A stretch of 64,000 nt of DNA from Curtobacterium sp. 'Ferrero' (lineage in GTDB: Bacteria; Actinomycetota; Actinomycetes; Actinomycetales; Microbacteriaceae). Shown here one piece after another: positions 32,403 through 40,473 of this stretch (position 1 is its first letter; every line of letters starts with the position of its first letter). The notes under the pieces are model-generated. The model searched no databases, was not told where the DNA came from, and was given only the letters and a program-made list of their open reading frames with translations. Both the position numbers and the translations under genes were made by a program. The stretch is taken from positions 1-64,000 of the forward strand of contig NZ_NXIA01000005.1 in assembly GCF_002412165.1 (NCBI RefSeq), read 5' to 3'.

Positions 32403-33473
32403 CTACGCGAGCGGCGCGACCGCGACGGGCGCGCCGAGCAGGCGCAGGGCGACGGGCTCCCCGACGGCACGGCGGTCGCCGACCTCGTGCTGCACGCTGA
32501 CGATCGTGTCGTCGTCGAGCCGCACGGTGGTCCGCCGGATCGACCCGAGGAAGCTCGACGACACGACCGTGCCGGTGACGCCCTCCGCCGCGAACGCGAT
32601 GTCCTCGGGCCGGACGTAGGCCAGGACCGGACCGTCGGCTGCCGAGCGGTCGAGCGCCGGCACCGTGAAGCCGTACACGAAGACGTCGCCGCCACGGAGG
32701 TCGCCCCGGAGCCGGTTCGACTGGCCGATGAAGTCCGCCGTGAACGCCGAGACGGGGGCGCTGTAGAGCTCCTCGGGCGTGCCGATCTGCTCGATGCCGC
32801 CCGCGTGCATCACGGCGATGCGGTCGGAGACGGCGAGCGCTTCCTCCTGGTCGTGGGTGACGAAGACCGTCGTGATGCCGAGGTCGCTCTGGATGCGGCG
32901 GATCTCGTCGCGCAGCGAGACGCGGACCTTGGCGTCGAGCGCGGAGAGCGGCTCGTCGAGCAGGAGCACGCGCGGCCGGGTGACGAGCGCGCGGGCGAGC
33001 GCGACCCGCTGCTGCTGGCCGCCGGAGAGCTGGTGGGGGAACCGGTCGGCGAACTCGCCGAGGTGCACCATGTCGAGCGCCTCGACCACACGTTCGCGTC
33101 GTGCGGCGGCGGGGACGCGGCGCATCTCGAGCCCGAACGCCACGTTCTGACGGACGGTCATGTGCGGGAACAGCGAGTACTGCTGGAACACCATGCCGAT
33201 GTCGCGCTTCTCGACCGGCACCGTGCTGACGTCCGAGCCGTCGATGCTGATCGTGCCGGCGTCGATCGCCTCGAGACCGGCGAGCGCACGGAGCGCGGTG
33301 GTCTTGCCGCAGCCCGACGGGCCGAGGAGCGAGACGAACTCGCCCGGCTCGATCCGGAGCGACAGGCCGGCGAGGGCGCGGTGCGCGCCGTAGCGCTTCT
33401 CGACGCCGACGAGCTCGACGGTGGCGCCGGTGCTCGCGAGCGTGGCCGGGGCGGCGGGGGCGGTGGTGGTCAT
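32403..33473 (-). CDS. ABC importer ATP-binding protein (PotA/FbpC-like)
   Basis: A 356-residue ATPase. Walker A is GPSGCGKTTALRAL near residue 50, the Q-loop MVFQQYSLFPH, the signature [15 protein letters not shown] near 148, and Walker B VLLLDEPLSALD near 170. A C-terminal TOBE domain begins near 250 (VLAYVRPEDIAFAAEGVTGT). This architecture belongs to importers of iron, polyamines, thiamine or 2-aminoethylphosphonate. ATG 33473 overlaps the stop of the upstream permease gene. It is the last gene of a binding protein-permease-permease-ATPase operon. Confidence 0.93.
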   Translation of the reverse strand: MTTTAPAAPATLASTGATVELVGVEKRYGAHRALAGLSLRIEPGEFVSLLGPSGCGKTTALRALAGLEAIDAGTISIDGSDVSTVPVEKRDIGMVFQQYSLFPHMTVRQNVAFGLEMRRVPAAARRERVVEALDMVHLGEFADRFPHQLSGGQQQRVALARALVTRPRVLLLDEPLSALDAKVRVSLRDEIRRIQSDLGITTVFVTHDQEEALAVSDRIAVMHAGGIEQIGTPEELYSAPVSAFTADFIGQSNRLRGDLRGGDVFVYGFTVPALDRSAADGPVLAYVRPEDIAFAAEGVTGTVVSSSFLGSIRRTTVRLDDDTIVSVQHEVGDRRAVGEPVALRLLGAPVAVAPLA

Positions 33474-34372
33474 GCGGACTCCTCGGGGCTGCGCCGGCGG
33501 CGGACGCCGACCCGGCCGATGACGACGAGCAGCAGGAACCCGAACAGGAGCGCGGCGAGCGAGAAGATCGCCGCGACGTAGGGGTCCGTCTGCTGCACGA
33601 GCACGAGTGCGGTCTGGAACGTGGTGCGGGACAGGAACGAGGCGAGCGTGTACTCGCCGAGGACGACCGTGATCGTCAGGAAGCACGCGGCGACGATGCC
33701 GCGTCGGAGGTTCGGCAGGAGGATCCGCCACGTGACGGTCCACCACGAGGCGCCGAGGGAACGGGCCGCCTCGGACAGCACCGTCAGGTCCACCGCCGTG
33801 ATGGCGGCGGTGATCGGGCGGAACGCGAACGGCAGCGACACGATGCCGATGGCGAACGCGAGCGTCCACGCGCCCGAGCCGAAGACCTGCGCCACGACCT
33901 GGTACACGGGGATGAACCCGACGACGAGGACCACCACGGGGACGGTGATCGGCACGAGGCACACGAACTCGAGGACCCGCTGCAGCCTCGGGTAGCGCAG
34001 GGCGGTGATGATCTGCGCGGGCAGGAGCACCAGGAGCACGATGCCCACCGTGATCACGGCGATGACGAGCGAGGCGCCCAGGCCGTCGAACACCGGCTGG
34101 TACGTCGCGGCGTTCACCGGGTCGGCGAGGGCCGTGTAGTGGTCCAGGGTCAGCGCCCCGTCGGTCCCCTGCCGGAACGTGAACTGCAGGAGCGCGAGGA
34201 GGGGGACGGCGAACACGAGGCCGACCACGCCCAGCACGATCGCGGCGGTGACCCGAGACGGGGCCGGGCCGAACCCGCGGGGGTGAGCCGTGCCTCCCGG
34301 CAGTGTGCCGGCCGTTCGCCGTCGGGCGGTGACCGCCGCGTCGACGGCTGCCTTCCCGCTGATCGCGCTCAT
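33470..34372 (-). CDS. ABC importer permease, second subunit
   Basis: A 300-residue BPD-type permease with six membrane helices. The coupling loop SEAARSLGASWWTVTWRILL is near residue 195. A Thr/Ala-rich cytosolic N-terminus of about 45 residues precedes the first helix. ATG 34372 overlaps the stop of the other permease gene, so translation is coupled through the operon. The transported substrate follows from the binding protein and is undetermined. Confidence 0.92.
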   Translation of the reverse strand: MSAISGKAAVDAAVTARRRTAGTLPGGTAHPRGFGPAPSRVTAAIVLGVVGLVFAVPLLALLQFTFRQGTDGALTLDHYTALADPVNAATYQPVFDGLGASLVIAVITVGIVLLVLLPAQIITALRYPRLQRVLEFVCLVPITVPVVVLVVGFIPVYQVVAQVFGSGAWTLAFAIGIVSLPFAFRPITAAITAVDLTVLSEAARSLGASWWTVTWRILLPNLRRGIVAACFLTITVVLGEYTLASFLSRTTFQTALVLVQQTDPYVAAIFSLAALLFGFLLLVVIGRVGVRRRRSPEESA

Positions 34373-35361
34373 CGCTGCCACCGCGCTGCTCGACGCTGCA
34401 GGAGCGAGTAGGCGCCCATCACGACCGCCATGACGACGACCATGCCGAAGGCGAGGACCCCGGCGACGTTCTGCAGGCCGATGATCGTCTCGCTCGTGAG
34501 CTGCGCACGGATCGTCAGCGGGACGATGCCGCCCTGCGAGATGAGTGCGGCGGCCGTGGCGAACGACGAGAACGCGTTCGCGAAGAGGAGCAGCAGCGAC
34601 CCCCAGAACGCCGGCGCGAGGACGGGGAGTGCGATGCGACGCCAGTAGGTCGCACGCGAGGCGCCGAGGGTGGCGGCCGCCTCGCCCCACTGGGCCTTCA
34701 CGCCCTCGACGGCGGGCATGAACGTGAGGACCATGAGGGGCACCTGGAAGTAGACGTACGGGAGCACGAGGCCGGGCACGGTGTAGAGGAACGTGCCACC
34801 GGCGTTGAGGTCGACGTGGAAGGCGGCGACGAGCCAGCTCGTCACCAGCCCTTGCACGCCGATCGTGGCGATGAAGGCGAACGCGAGCATGACGCCGCCG
34901 AACTGCGCCAGCACACTCGAGGCGGCGTCGACCATCGAACGGACGAGTCCGTCCGGACGGAGCGCGGCGAGCGCCCAGCAGACGACGGCGCCGAGTACCG
35001 AACCGACCACGGCCGAGACCGCGGAGACGCCGAAGGAACCGGCGAAGGCGCGGAGGACGGACGGGTCGGCGAACGCCGCGAGGTTCGCGACGGTGAACGC
35101 GCCGGAACCGTCGAAGAAGCCGCTGCCGACGGCGATGACCGCCGGGACGGCGAGGAACAGCAGGACGTAGGCGGCGAACGGGGTGAGGCCGAGCCAGGCG
35201 ACGCCGACCCGGCGCCGGACACGGGGTCCGGCGCCGGGTCGGGTGGTGGCGGCCGGGGCGGCGACCGTGGTCGGCGCGGGCGTCACCGCCGCGCTCGTGG
35301 CCGCGGGGCCTGCGGTCACGGCGGCTGTGCGGGCCGTCCCGGATGCCGGTGTGGTGCTCAT
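34369..35361 (-). CDS. ABC importer permease, first subunit
   Basis: A 330-residue permease. A long low-complexity Ala/Thr/Pro cytosolic tail (residues 1-50) is followed by six helices starting at VAWLGLTPFAAYVLLFLAVP. The coupling loop GEAAATLGASRATYWRRIAL is at about residue 230. It starts six bases after the stop of the binding-protein gene on the same strand and overlaps the next permease gene. Confidence 0.92.
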   Translation of the reverse strand: MSTTPASGTARTAAVTAGPAATSAAVTPAPTTVAAPAATTRPGAGPRVRRRVGVAWLGLTPFAAYVLLFLAVPAVIAVGSGFFDGSGAFTVANLAAFADPSVLRAFAGSFGVSAVSAVVGSVLGAVVCWALAALRPDGLVRSMVDAASSVLAQFGGVMLAFAFIATIGVQGLVTSWLVAAFHVDLNAGGTFLYTVPGLVLPYVYFQVPLMVLTFMPAVEGVKAQWGEAAATLGASRATYWRRIALPVLAPAFWGSLLLLFANAFSSFATAAALISQGGIVPLTIRAQLTSETIIGLQNVAGVLAFGMVVVMAVVMGAYSLLQRRAARWQR

Positions 35362-35366
35362 GCGGG

Positions 35367-36578
35367 TCAGGAGCCCATCGTGGAGGCCCACTTGGCCGAC
35401 AGGACCTTCGCAGCCGCCGTGGCCTGGTCGTCCGTGAGCTCGACGTAGTCCTTCGGCATGCCGCCGGCGGCCTCGAGGGCGTCCTTGTCGACCTTGCCCG
35501 ACTGCTCCAGCGCGGCGAGGGTCGACGGGAACGCTCCGGCCTGCAGGTACAGGTTCTGCACGGTCGGGCTCGCGATGTACTCCTGCCAGAGGCGCGCCGC
35601 GGCGGGGTGCGGGGCGTCCTTGTTGATGGCCTGCGAGTAGTACGAGCCGAGCGCCTGCCCCTCGGGGACGACGGTCTTCCAGTTCTTGTTCCCGCTGGAT
35701 CCGGCGGCGGGACCCCAGGCGAGGTTGTTGTACGACCACTGGATGACCACGGGGGTCTCGCCCGAGGCGACGGTGGCCTGGGTGGGCAGCACGTTCTGGA
35801 AGTTGCCGGCCTGCTTGAGCTTGCCGAAGTACTCGACGCCCTTGGTGATGTCGTCGGCCGAACCGCCGTTCTCGAGGGCGGCCAGGTACACCGCGCTCGC
35901 GGCCTGGTTCGCCTGCGTCGGGTCGCCCGCGATCGAGACCTTGCCCTTGTACTCGGAGCCGAGGAGGTCGTTGAGGTCCTTCGGCGCGTCCGCGATCTTC
36001 GAGGAGTCGTAGCCGATCGACATCAGGCCGGTGTAGTCACGCGTCCACTTGCCGTCGGCGTCCTTGAGGGTCTCCGGGATGTCGGACCAGTTCGCGACCT
36101 TGTAGTCGGTGAGCAGCCCGAGGTTCTGCTGCAGGACCGCGTTGCCGAGGTCCAGCACGTCCGGTGCCGTCGACTGGCCCTTCTGCGACTTCACCGCGGC
36201 GACCTCGTCGGCGGAGGAGCCGTTCGGGTTGGCGGAGTTGACCTTGATGCCGTACTTCTTCGAGAAGCCGTCGATGATCTTGCCGTAGTTGGCCCACGAC
36301 GGCGGCAGCGCGATGACGTTGAGCTGTCCCTCGGCCTTGGCGGCCTTCACGAGGGCGTCCATGCCGCCGGCGGACTGGGCGCTGGTGGCGGTCTTCCAGG
36401 CGGCGTCGTCGGTGGTGGAGGCGCTGCTCGTGGCGGAGCAGCCGGCGAGGGTGACGATCGCCGCGGCGGCGAGGGCGAGGCCCGCGAGCGCGCGCTGCTG
36501 GGTGCTGCGCTGGAGAGTGCTGCGCTGGTGGGTGCTGCGCTGGTGGGTGCTGCGCTGGTGGGTGCTGCGCTGGTGCAA
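35367..36578 (-). CDS. ABC importer substrate-binding lipoprotein with repeat-expanded signal peptide
   Basis: Extracellular binding protein related to polyamine, iron and 2-aminoethylphosphonate receptors. The mature part starts at the lipobox LAGC and includes KAEGQLNVIALPPSWANYGK and VLDLGNAVLQQNLGLL. The preferred start is TTG 36578, seven bases after AAAGG, giving 403 residues; an upstream GTG at 36614 would add 12. The signal peptide n-region is built from five (H/L/Q)QRST pentapeptides encoded by a 15-base tandem repeat, an unusual way to supply positive charge. It heads the importer operon. Confidence 0.88.
   Translation of the reverse strand: MHQRSTHQRSTHQRSTHQRSTLQRSTQQRALAGLALAAAAIVTLAGCSATSSASTTDDAAWKTATSAQSAGGMDALVKAAKAEGQLNVIALPPSWANYGKIIDGFSKKYGIKVNSANPNGSSADEVAAVKSQKGQSTAPDVLDLGNAVLQQNLGLLTDYKVANWSDIPETLKDADGKWTRDYTGLMSIGYDSSKIADAPKDLNDLLGSEYKGKVSIAGDPTQANQAASAVYLAALENGGSADDITKGVEYFGKLKQAGNFQNVLPTQATVASGETPVVIQWSYNNLAWGPAAGSSGNKNWKTVVPEGQALGSYYSQAINKDAPHPAAARLWQEYIASPTVQNLYLQAGAFPSTLAALEQSGKVDKDALEAAGGMPKDYVELTDDQATAAAKVLSAKWASTMGS
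36501..36575. repeat. Five 15-base tandem repeats inside a signal peptide
   Basis: Five contiguous units of GGTGCTGCGCTGGTG (36501-36515, -36530, -36545, -36560, -36575). The last three are identical and the first two each differ at one base. In the leftward gene they encode repeated His/Leu/Gln-Gln-Arg-Ser-Thr in frame. Unit length is a multiple of three, so copy-number change would keep the frame. Confidence 0.9.
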
Positions 36579-36800
36579 GGGGGTGCCTTTCGGGATGACG
36601 GATCCGTCCCGCACGACTGTGCGACTCGGTCGGTCACGAGGATGGTCGCGATCGGTATCCGGCCCACAGCGGCAGGGTGAACGGGGATCGAACAGTTCCC
36701 GGTCGGTCGTTCAGGTGGCCGGGTCTTGTGGCGCGGCGGTCGGACGTGCTTTGCTCACCGCACCGGGGCGCTGCGGCGCCCGAACGGACTGGAGGCACGC

Positions 36801-37241
36801 ATGCGGTTCACGACGACGGTCCTGCAGGCGAGGAAGACAGCCACCGGGTTGCCGGTGCCGCCGGAGGTCATCGAGGCGCTCGGTGCCGGGAAGCGTCCCG
36901 CGGTGGTCGTCACGCTGAACGACGGGTACCGCTACCGGTCCACCGTCGGCGTCATGGGAGCGCAGTCGCTCGTCCCGTTGTCGGCCGCGCACCGGGAGGC
37001 GTCCGGGATCAGCGCGGGTGACACGGTCGAGGTCACGCTCGAGGTGGACGCGGAGCCCCGAACCGTCGACGTGCCGGACGATCTCGGTGCCGCGCTCGAC
37101 GCCGCCGCCGGGGTGCGGGCCGCGTTCGAGGCGCTCTCGGCGTCGCGGCAGCGGGCGCTCGTCGACCCGGTGCTCGCCGCCAAGGCCCCCGAGACGCGGG
37201 CGCGGCGTGTCGAGAAGGCCGTGGAGTCGCTCCGCGCGTAG
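36801..37241 (+). CDS. DUF1905/YdeI-like domain protein
   Basis: A 146-residue cytosolic protein. The N-terminal DUF1905 beta-barrel (MRFTTTVLQARKTATGLPVP through AGDTVEVTLEVD, residues 1-83) is followed by a helical YdeI/OmpD-associated-type tail (FEALSASRQRALVDPVLAAK). Such proteins are called bacteriocin-protection or OmpD-associated, but the role is unclear. ATG 36801 uses GGAGG of a GGACTGGAGGCACGC word as its ribosome site, a word shared with the dispersed palindrome family. Confidence 0.85.
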   Translation: MRFTTTVLQARKTATGLPVPPEVIEALGAGKRPAVVVTLNDGYRYRSTVGVMGAQSLVPLSAAHREASGISAGDTVEVTLEVDAEPRTVDVPDDLGAALDAAAGVRAAFEALSASRQRALVDPVLAAKAPETRARRVEKAVESLRA

Positions 37242-37243
37242 CG

Positions 37244-37320
37244 GCGCGGGTTGCCGGGTGCCGGCGCGGGTGCCGGGTGCCGGCGCGGGTGCCGGGTGCC
37301 GGCGCGGGTGCCGGGTGCCG
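37244..37320. repeat. 19-base GC-rich tandem repeat after the DUF1905 gene
   Basis: Three exact copies of GCGCGGGTGCCGGGTGCCG lie at 37264-37282, 37283-37301 and 37302-37320. A 20-base variant precedes them at 37244-37263 and a partial unit follows. The array starts three bases after the DUF1905 stop and leads into the different 19-base array at 37352. Confidence 0.9.
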
Positions 37321-37351
37321 GCGCGGGGTTCGGCGGGCGCTGGTTGCCCGG

Positions 37352-37450
37352 TTGCCGAATCGCTCGTAGGTGGCCGAATCGCTCGTGGGTTGCCGAATCG
37401 CTCGTAGGAGGCCCGATCTTCCGACTGACCACGAGCGATTCAGCTTCCTA
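37352..37450 (+). repeat. 19-base CGCTCGT repeat family, locus A
   Basis: Three contiguous 19-base units at 37352, 37371 and 37390 (TTGCCGAATCGCTCGTAGG and variants) are followed by AGGCCCGATCTTCCGAC. An inverted copy, CCACGAGCGATTCAGC (37429-37444), follows that, then CTTCCTA. GAATCGCTCGT and ACGAGCGATTC form an 11-base hairpin. The layout matches loci at 40203 and 47084. It lies between convergent genes, 42 bases beyond the NAD(P)HX dehydratase stop. Confidence 0.88.
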
Positions 37451-37491
37451 TTGCACGTGTGATGGGCTGGAACGCACGGGCTCGACCGACC

Positions 37492-38355
37492 TCAGGCCCC
37501 GAGTTCGACCAGCACGCGCGGGATCTCCCCGACCAACTCGCTCGCCAGGTACCCGAGCGGACCCACCTGCACGGCGAGCCGGTCCCCCGCTGCGGCGTGC
37601 ACGTACGAGGCCCACGCCACCGCCTGCGCCGGGTCGGCCCCACGGGCGAGCAACCCGACGACCGCTCCCGACAGCACGTCGCCGCTGCCGCTCGTGCCGA
37701 GGCCGCCGGAGCCGGTGCCCTTGCGCCACGTGCGTCCCCGGGGCGTGGCGATGGCGTCCCCGAGTGCGACCACCGCCCCGAAGCGCTCGGCGATCGCGAC
37801 CGCGTCGGCCACGTCGTCGTCACCGCACTCCCGTCCGAGCAGGCGCTCGGCCTCGCCGCTGTTCGGCGTCATCACGAGCCGGTTCCGCAGCGGTCCGAGC
37901 TGGTCGCGGACGTCCGCCGCGACACCGAGGGCGAACGCGTCGAGCACGACCACGGTCTCCGGCCCGACCGTGCGCGCGAGGTTCGCCACGAGGTCCCTGG
38001 TGCCGTCGGGTTCGTCGAGTCCCGGTCCGACGAGCACGGCGTCCGCGAGCTCGAGTTCGGCGGCGATGCCCTCGACCGCACCGACGGCCACGTGCCCATC
38101 GGCGTCCTCGTCGAGCGGCTCGACACCGGATTCGGGAACGGCCACCGAGATGTGCGGTGCGATGCTGCGTGTGACCGCCAGGGTCAGCCGACCGGCCCCG
38201 ACGCGCAGTGCCGCGAGGGCGGAGAGCATCGCGGCTCCGGGGGTGCGTGCCGCTCCGCCGACGACGAGCACCTGCCCGCGGCCGTACTTGCCGGCCCCTG
38301 GTTCCGGGAGCTGCCAGTCGCGGAGGAAGTTCGGGGTGACGGGTTCAGCGGACAC
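37492..38355 (-). CDS. nnrD: ADP-dependent NAD(P)H-hydrate dehydratase
   Basis: Repairs hydrated NAD(P)H using ADP. The 287-residue ribokinase-like domain has KYGRGQVLVVGGAARTPGAA near residue 23, NRLVMTPNSGEAERLLG near 166, and the nucleotide/catalytic loop GGLGTSGSGDVLSGAVVG near 222 with the catalytic Asp. The N-terminal epimerase domain (NnrE) found in many fused homologues is absent. GTG 38355 lies 11 bases inside the upstream histidine phosphatase gene, so the two overlap. Confidence 0.9.
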   Translation of the reverse strand: MSAEPVTPNFLRDWQLPEPGAGKYGRGQVLVVGGAARTPGAAMLSALAALRVGAGRLTLAVTRSIAPHISVAVPESGVEPLDEDADGHVAVGAVEGIAAELELADAVLVGPGLDEPDGTRDLVANLARTVGPETVVVLDAFALGVAADVRDQLGPLRNRLVMTPNSGEAERLLGRECGDDDVADAVAIAERFGAVVALGDAIATPRGRTWRKGTGSGGLGTSGSGDVLSGAVVGLLARGADPAQAVAWASYVHAAAGDRLAVQVGPLGYLASELVGEIPRVLVELGA

Positions 38356-39085
38356 GGGCGTCGTCCTTCCGACCGCTGTGTTCGGTCACCTGGCGGTCGT
38401 CGAGGTGCTCGACGGCCGAGAACTCCTCCAGCGACCACGGCTCGCCGATCCCGTCGCGGCGGAGGCGGGTGAGCGACGCGTTCGCGACCGTGTGCGTCTC
38501 GGCGAACTCCATGAGCGCCCGCTCGTCGAGGTCGAGGCAGACGGCCACCGTCAGCATGACGACCGCGTCGTGGGCGGCGACGACCAGGCGTTCGGGGCCG
38601 TGGAGGCGGTCGACGTCGGCGAGCACCGACCGGAGCCGGAGCATGACGTCCACCCACGATTCTCCGCCCGCGGGCCGGTGGTAGTACTTCCCGAGCCACT
38701 GCCGACGGCGTTCCTCGTCCGGGTACCGGTTGCGCACGCCCTGCCGGGTGAGGAGGTCGAGGACTCCGAGTTCGCGGTCCCGGAGCCGCTCGTCGATCCG
38801 GCGAGGCGGCTCCTCCGAGCCCGCTCGGTCCAGGGCGATCCGGATCGTCTGCTGGGCGCGGAGGTACGGCGATTCCCAGAGCTCGACCGGGACGGCGTCG
38901 ACCCGGCGTCGGGCGAGCTCTCGTCCGAGTGCCCGCGATTGCTCCTCACCGAGCGGACTCAGCGGGACGTCCGCGTCCCGGTGCCCGGCGTCGATGACGT
39001 CCGCTCCGTCGGCCTCGGCGCGGGCGGCAGCGACGTTCGCTTCCGACTCCCCGTGGCGGACGAGCCAGATCTCCCTGACAGCCAT
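38345..39085 (-). CDS. Histidine phosphatase superfamily protein
   Basis: A 246-residue phosphoglycerate-mutase-like enzyme. The phosphohistidine motif is IWLVRHGESEANVAAAR (residues 6-22), the second catalytic region is ELWESPYLRAQQT near 88, and the later His is in LVVAAHDAVVML near 176. The KYYHRPAGGESWVDVMLRL segment is seen in bacterial phosphatases of this class. The substrate is unknown. It overlaps the nnrD start and is probably co-transcribed with it. Confidence 0.92.
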   Translation of the reverse strand: MAVREIWLVRHGESEANVAAARAEADGADVIDAGHRDADVPLSPLGEEQSRALGRELARRRVDAVPVELWESPYLRAQQTIRIALDRAGSEEPPRRIDERLRDRELGVLDLLTRQGVRNRYPDEERRRQWLGKYYHRPAGGESWVDVMLRLRSVLADVDRLHGPERLVVAAHDAVVMLTVAVCLDLDERALMEFAETHTVANASLTRLRRDGIGEPWSLEEFSAVEHLDDRQVTEHSGRKDDARVR

Positions 39086-39118
39086 GGCGCCACGCTAACG
39101 ATGCGTGGCTGGGTCACC

Positions 39119-40084
39119 TCACCGGACGACGCCCCGTGCGCTGCGGAGCGGTCGGAGGAGGCACGGGAGCCCCGCGAGTCGGAGCCGGTGCGCGAGCGCG
39201 GGCAGGTCCCACAGGTCGCGCCACTCGAGGCGGATGATGGTGCGGACCGCGGGCACCGTCAGGAGCGACTCGTGTCTCCGCTTCTCGTGGACGAACACCT
39301 CGTGGGGTGCGCGGCCAGCGAGGTAGCGGTCCTGCGTGTACTTCGCCCGTCCGTCGATCTCGATCACGACTCCCTGCTCGGGGAACCAGAAGTCGACGTC
39401 GAACCGGTGGCCGCCCACCACGAACGGCTGCTGGAGCACGGGCGCGGGGAGCCCGAGTTCCCGGAAGACGACCCGCGCCAGCGACTCCGCGACCGACCCG
39501 GACCTGCGGTCGGCGAGTTCGAGGGCGATCAGCGCCTGCGCACGGCCACGGTGGTGCGGCAACCCGTCGAGCGCCTCCGTCATCGACCCGTGTCGGACAC
39601 CCAGCCGCAGGGCGGCGTCGGCGAGGACGACCGCCTGCCGCACGTCCCCGGCGAGCGCGACGTCGGCCACGGTCCTCGCGATGGTCGTGAACCGGAGTCC
39701 GCCGTGCGACACGACGTGCTCCGCCCGGATCGGCCTCGTGTGGAGCACGAGACTGTCGGAACTCGAGCGGTACTGCCTCTTCGGGACCGTCGCGTGGACG
39801 GGCTCCGGCCATCCACCGAGCCACGGCAGCCCGTGGACGGCGGCCGCCGATGCGTGCGAGCCGACCGCCGCGACGCTCCGTCGACCGAGTCGTCCGAACA
39901 CCCGGGTGACGTACCGCTGTCTCGGCCCAGCGGCGTCCCAGTCCGTCCCGCGGACGAAGGCGTTCGGCGCCACCCGCACGAGGCGGTCCGGTCCTTCCGA
40001 GGCCGCGAGCCGGCGGAGCGATGCCCCGGTGCGACCGGCTTCCCGCAGCGTGCTCGCGCGGTAGATGTCGAGTGGGAGTTCCAT
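39119..40084 (-). CDS. AbiEi-like/DUF559 domain protein
   Basis: A 321-residue protein from ATG 40084; a TTG six codons earlier is an alternative. The N-terminal part (DIYRASTLREAGRTGASLRR) resembles the winged-helix AbiEi antitoxin-type domain. The middle recalls the AbiEi-4 core (VGSHASAAAVHGLPWLG). The C-terminus has a DUF559/Vsr-type endonuclease-like fold: RFDVDFWFPEQGVVIEIDGR with the metal-binding Asp and Glu-x-Asp. No AbiEii toxin gene is adjacent. Single proteins of this type are widespread in actinobacteria and their role is unknown. Confidence 0.82.
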   Translation of the reverse strand: MELPLDIYRASTLREAGRTGASLRRLAASEGPDRLVRVAPNAFVRGTDWDAAGPRQRYVTRVFGRLGRRSVAAVGSHASAAAVHGLPWLGGWPEPVHATVPKRQYRSSSDSLVLHTRPIRAEHVVSHGGLRFTTIARTVADVALAGDVRQAVVLADAALRLGVRHGSMTEALDGLPHHRGRAQALIALELADRRSGSVAESLARVVFRELGLPAPVLQQPFVVGGHRFDVDFWFPEQGVVIEIDGRAKYTQDRYLAGRAPHEVFVHEKRRHESLLTVPAVRTIIRLEWRDLWDLPALAHRLRLAGLPCLLRPLRSARGVVR

Positions 40085-40202
40085 GCCGGCAAGGGTGCCC
40101 AACCGACCATGCGCGGTCGCGACCTCGACGGAGAACTGTTGATGAGCCTCCCGGCTGCAGCGCCTGTGGAGGAATGAGCAAACGACCCATCACGCCCGCA
40201 AT

Positions 40203-40390
40203 GGAAAGCCGTTCCGCTCGTAGGTGGTCGGAAGTTCCGACCTCCTACGAGCGGTACGGCAACCCACGAGCGGAACGGCCAACCACGAGCGAAACCGCAA
40301 CCAGCACCCACGAGCGGAACGGCCAACCACGAGCGAAACCGCAACCAGCAACCTACGAGCGGAACGGCAGCCCACGAGCGGAACGGCAAG
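40203..40390 (-). repeat. 19-base CGCTCGT repeat family, locus B
   Basis: In inverted orientation, a head GGAAAGCCGTTCCGCTCGT is followed by the palindrome GGTCGGAAGTTCCGACC (40227-40243). Seven units then follow, starting at 40245, 40264, 40283, 40308, 40327, 40353 and 40372 (CCCACGAGCGGAACGGCCA type). Five units are 19 bases; two are extended to 25 by a CCGCAACCAGCA version. CCGCTCGTAGG (40215-40225) pairs with CCTACGAGCGG (40245-40255). It occupies most of the gap between the AbiEi-like gene and the GH38 gene. Confidence 0.9.
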
Positions 40391-40473
40391 CGGCGCCGGG
40401 GGAACGCACCCGAGCTCCCCCGACGCCGCAGCCTCTCCGCCGGGTCCGCTGCCTCGGACCCGGCGAGCCCCCG

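Noticed and set aside
39119-40084. A complete AbiE toxin-antitoxin or phage-defence system.
   Set aside because: Only the AbiEi/DUF559-like protein is present; the neighbours are housekeeping genes and a repeat array, with no AbiEii nucleotidyltransferase.
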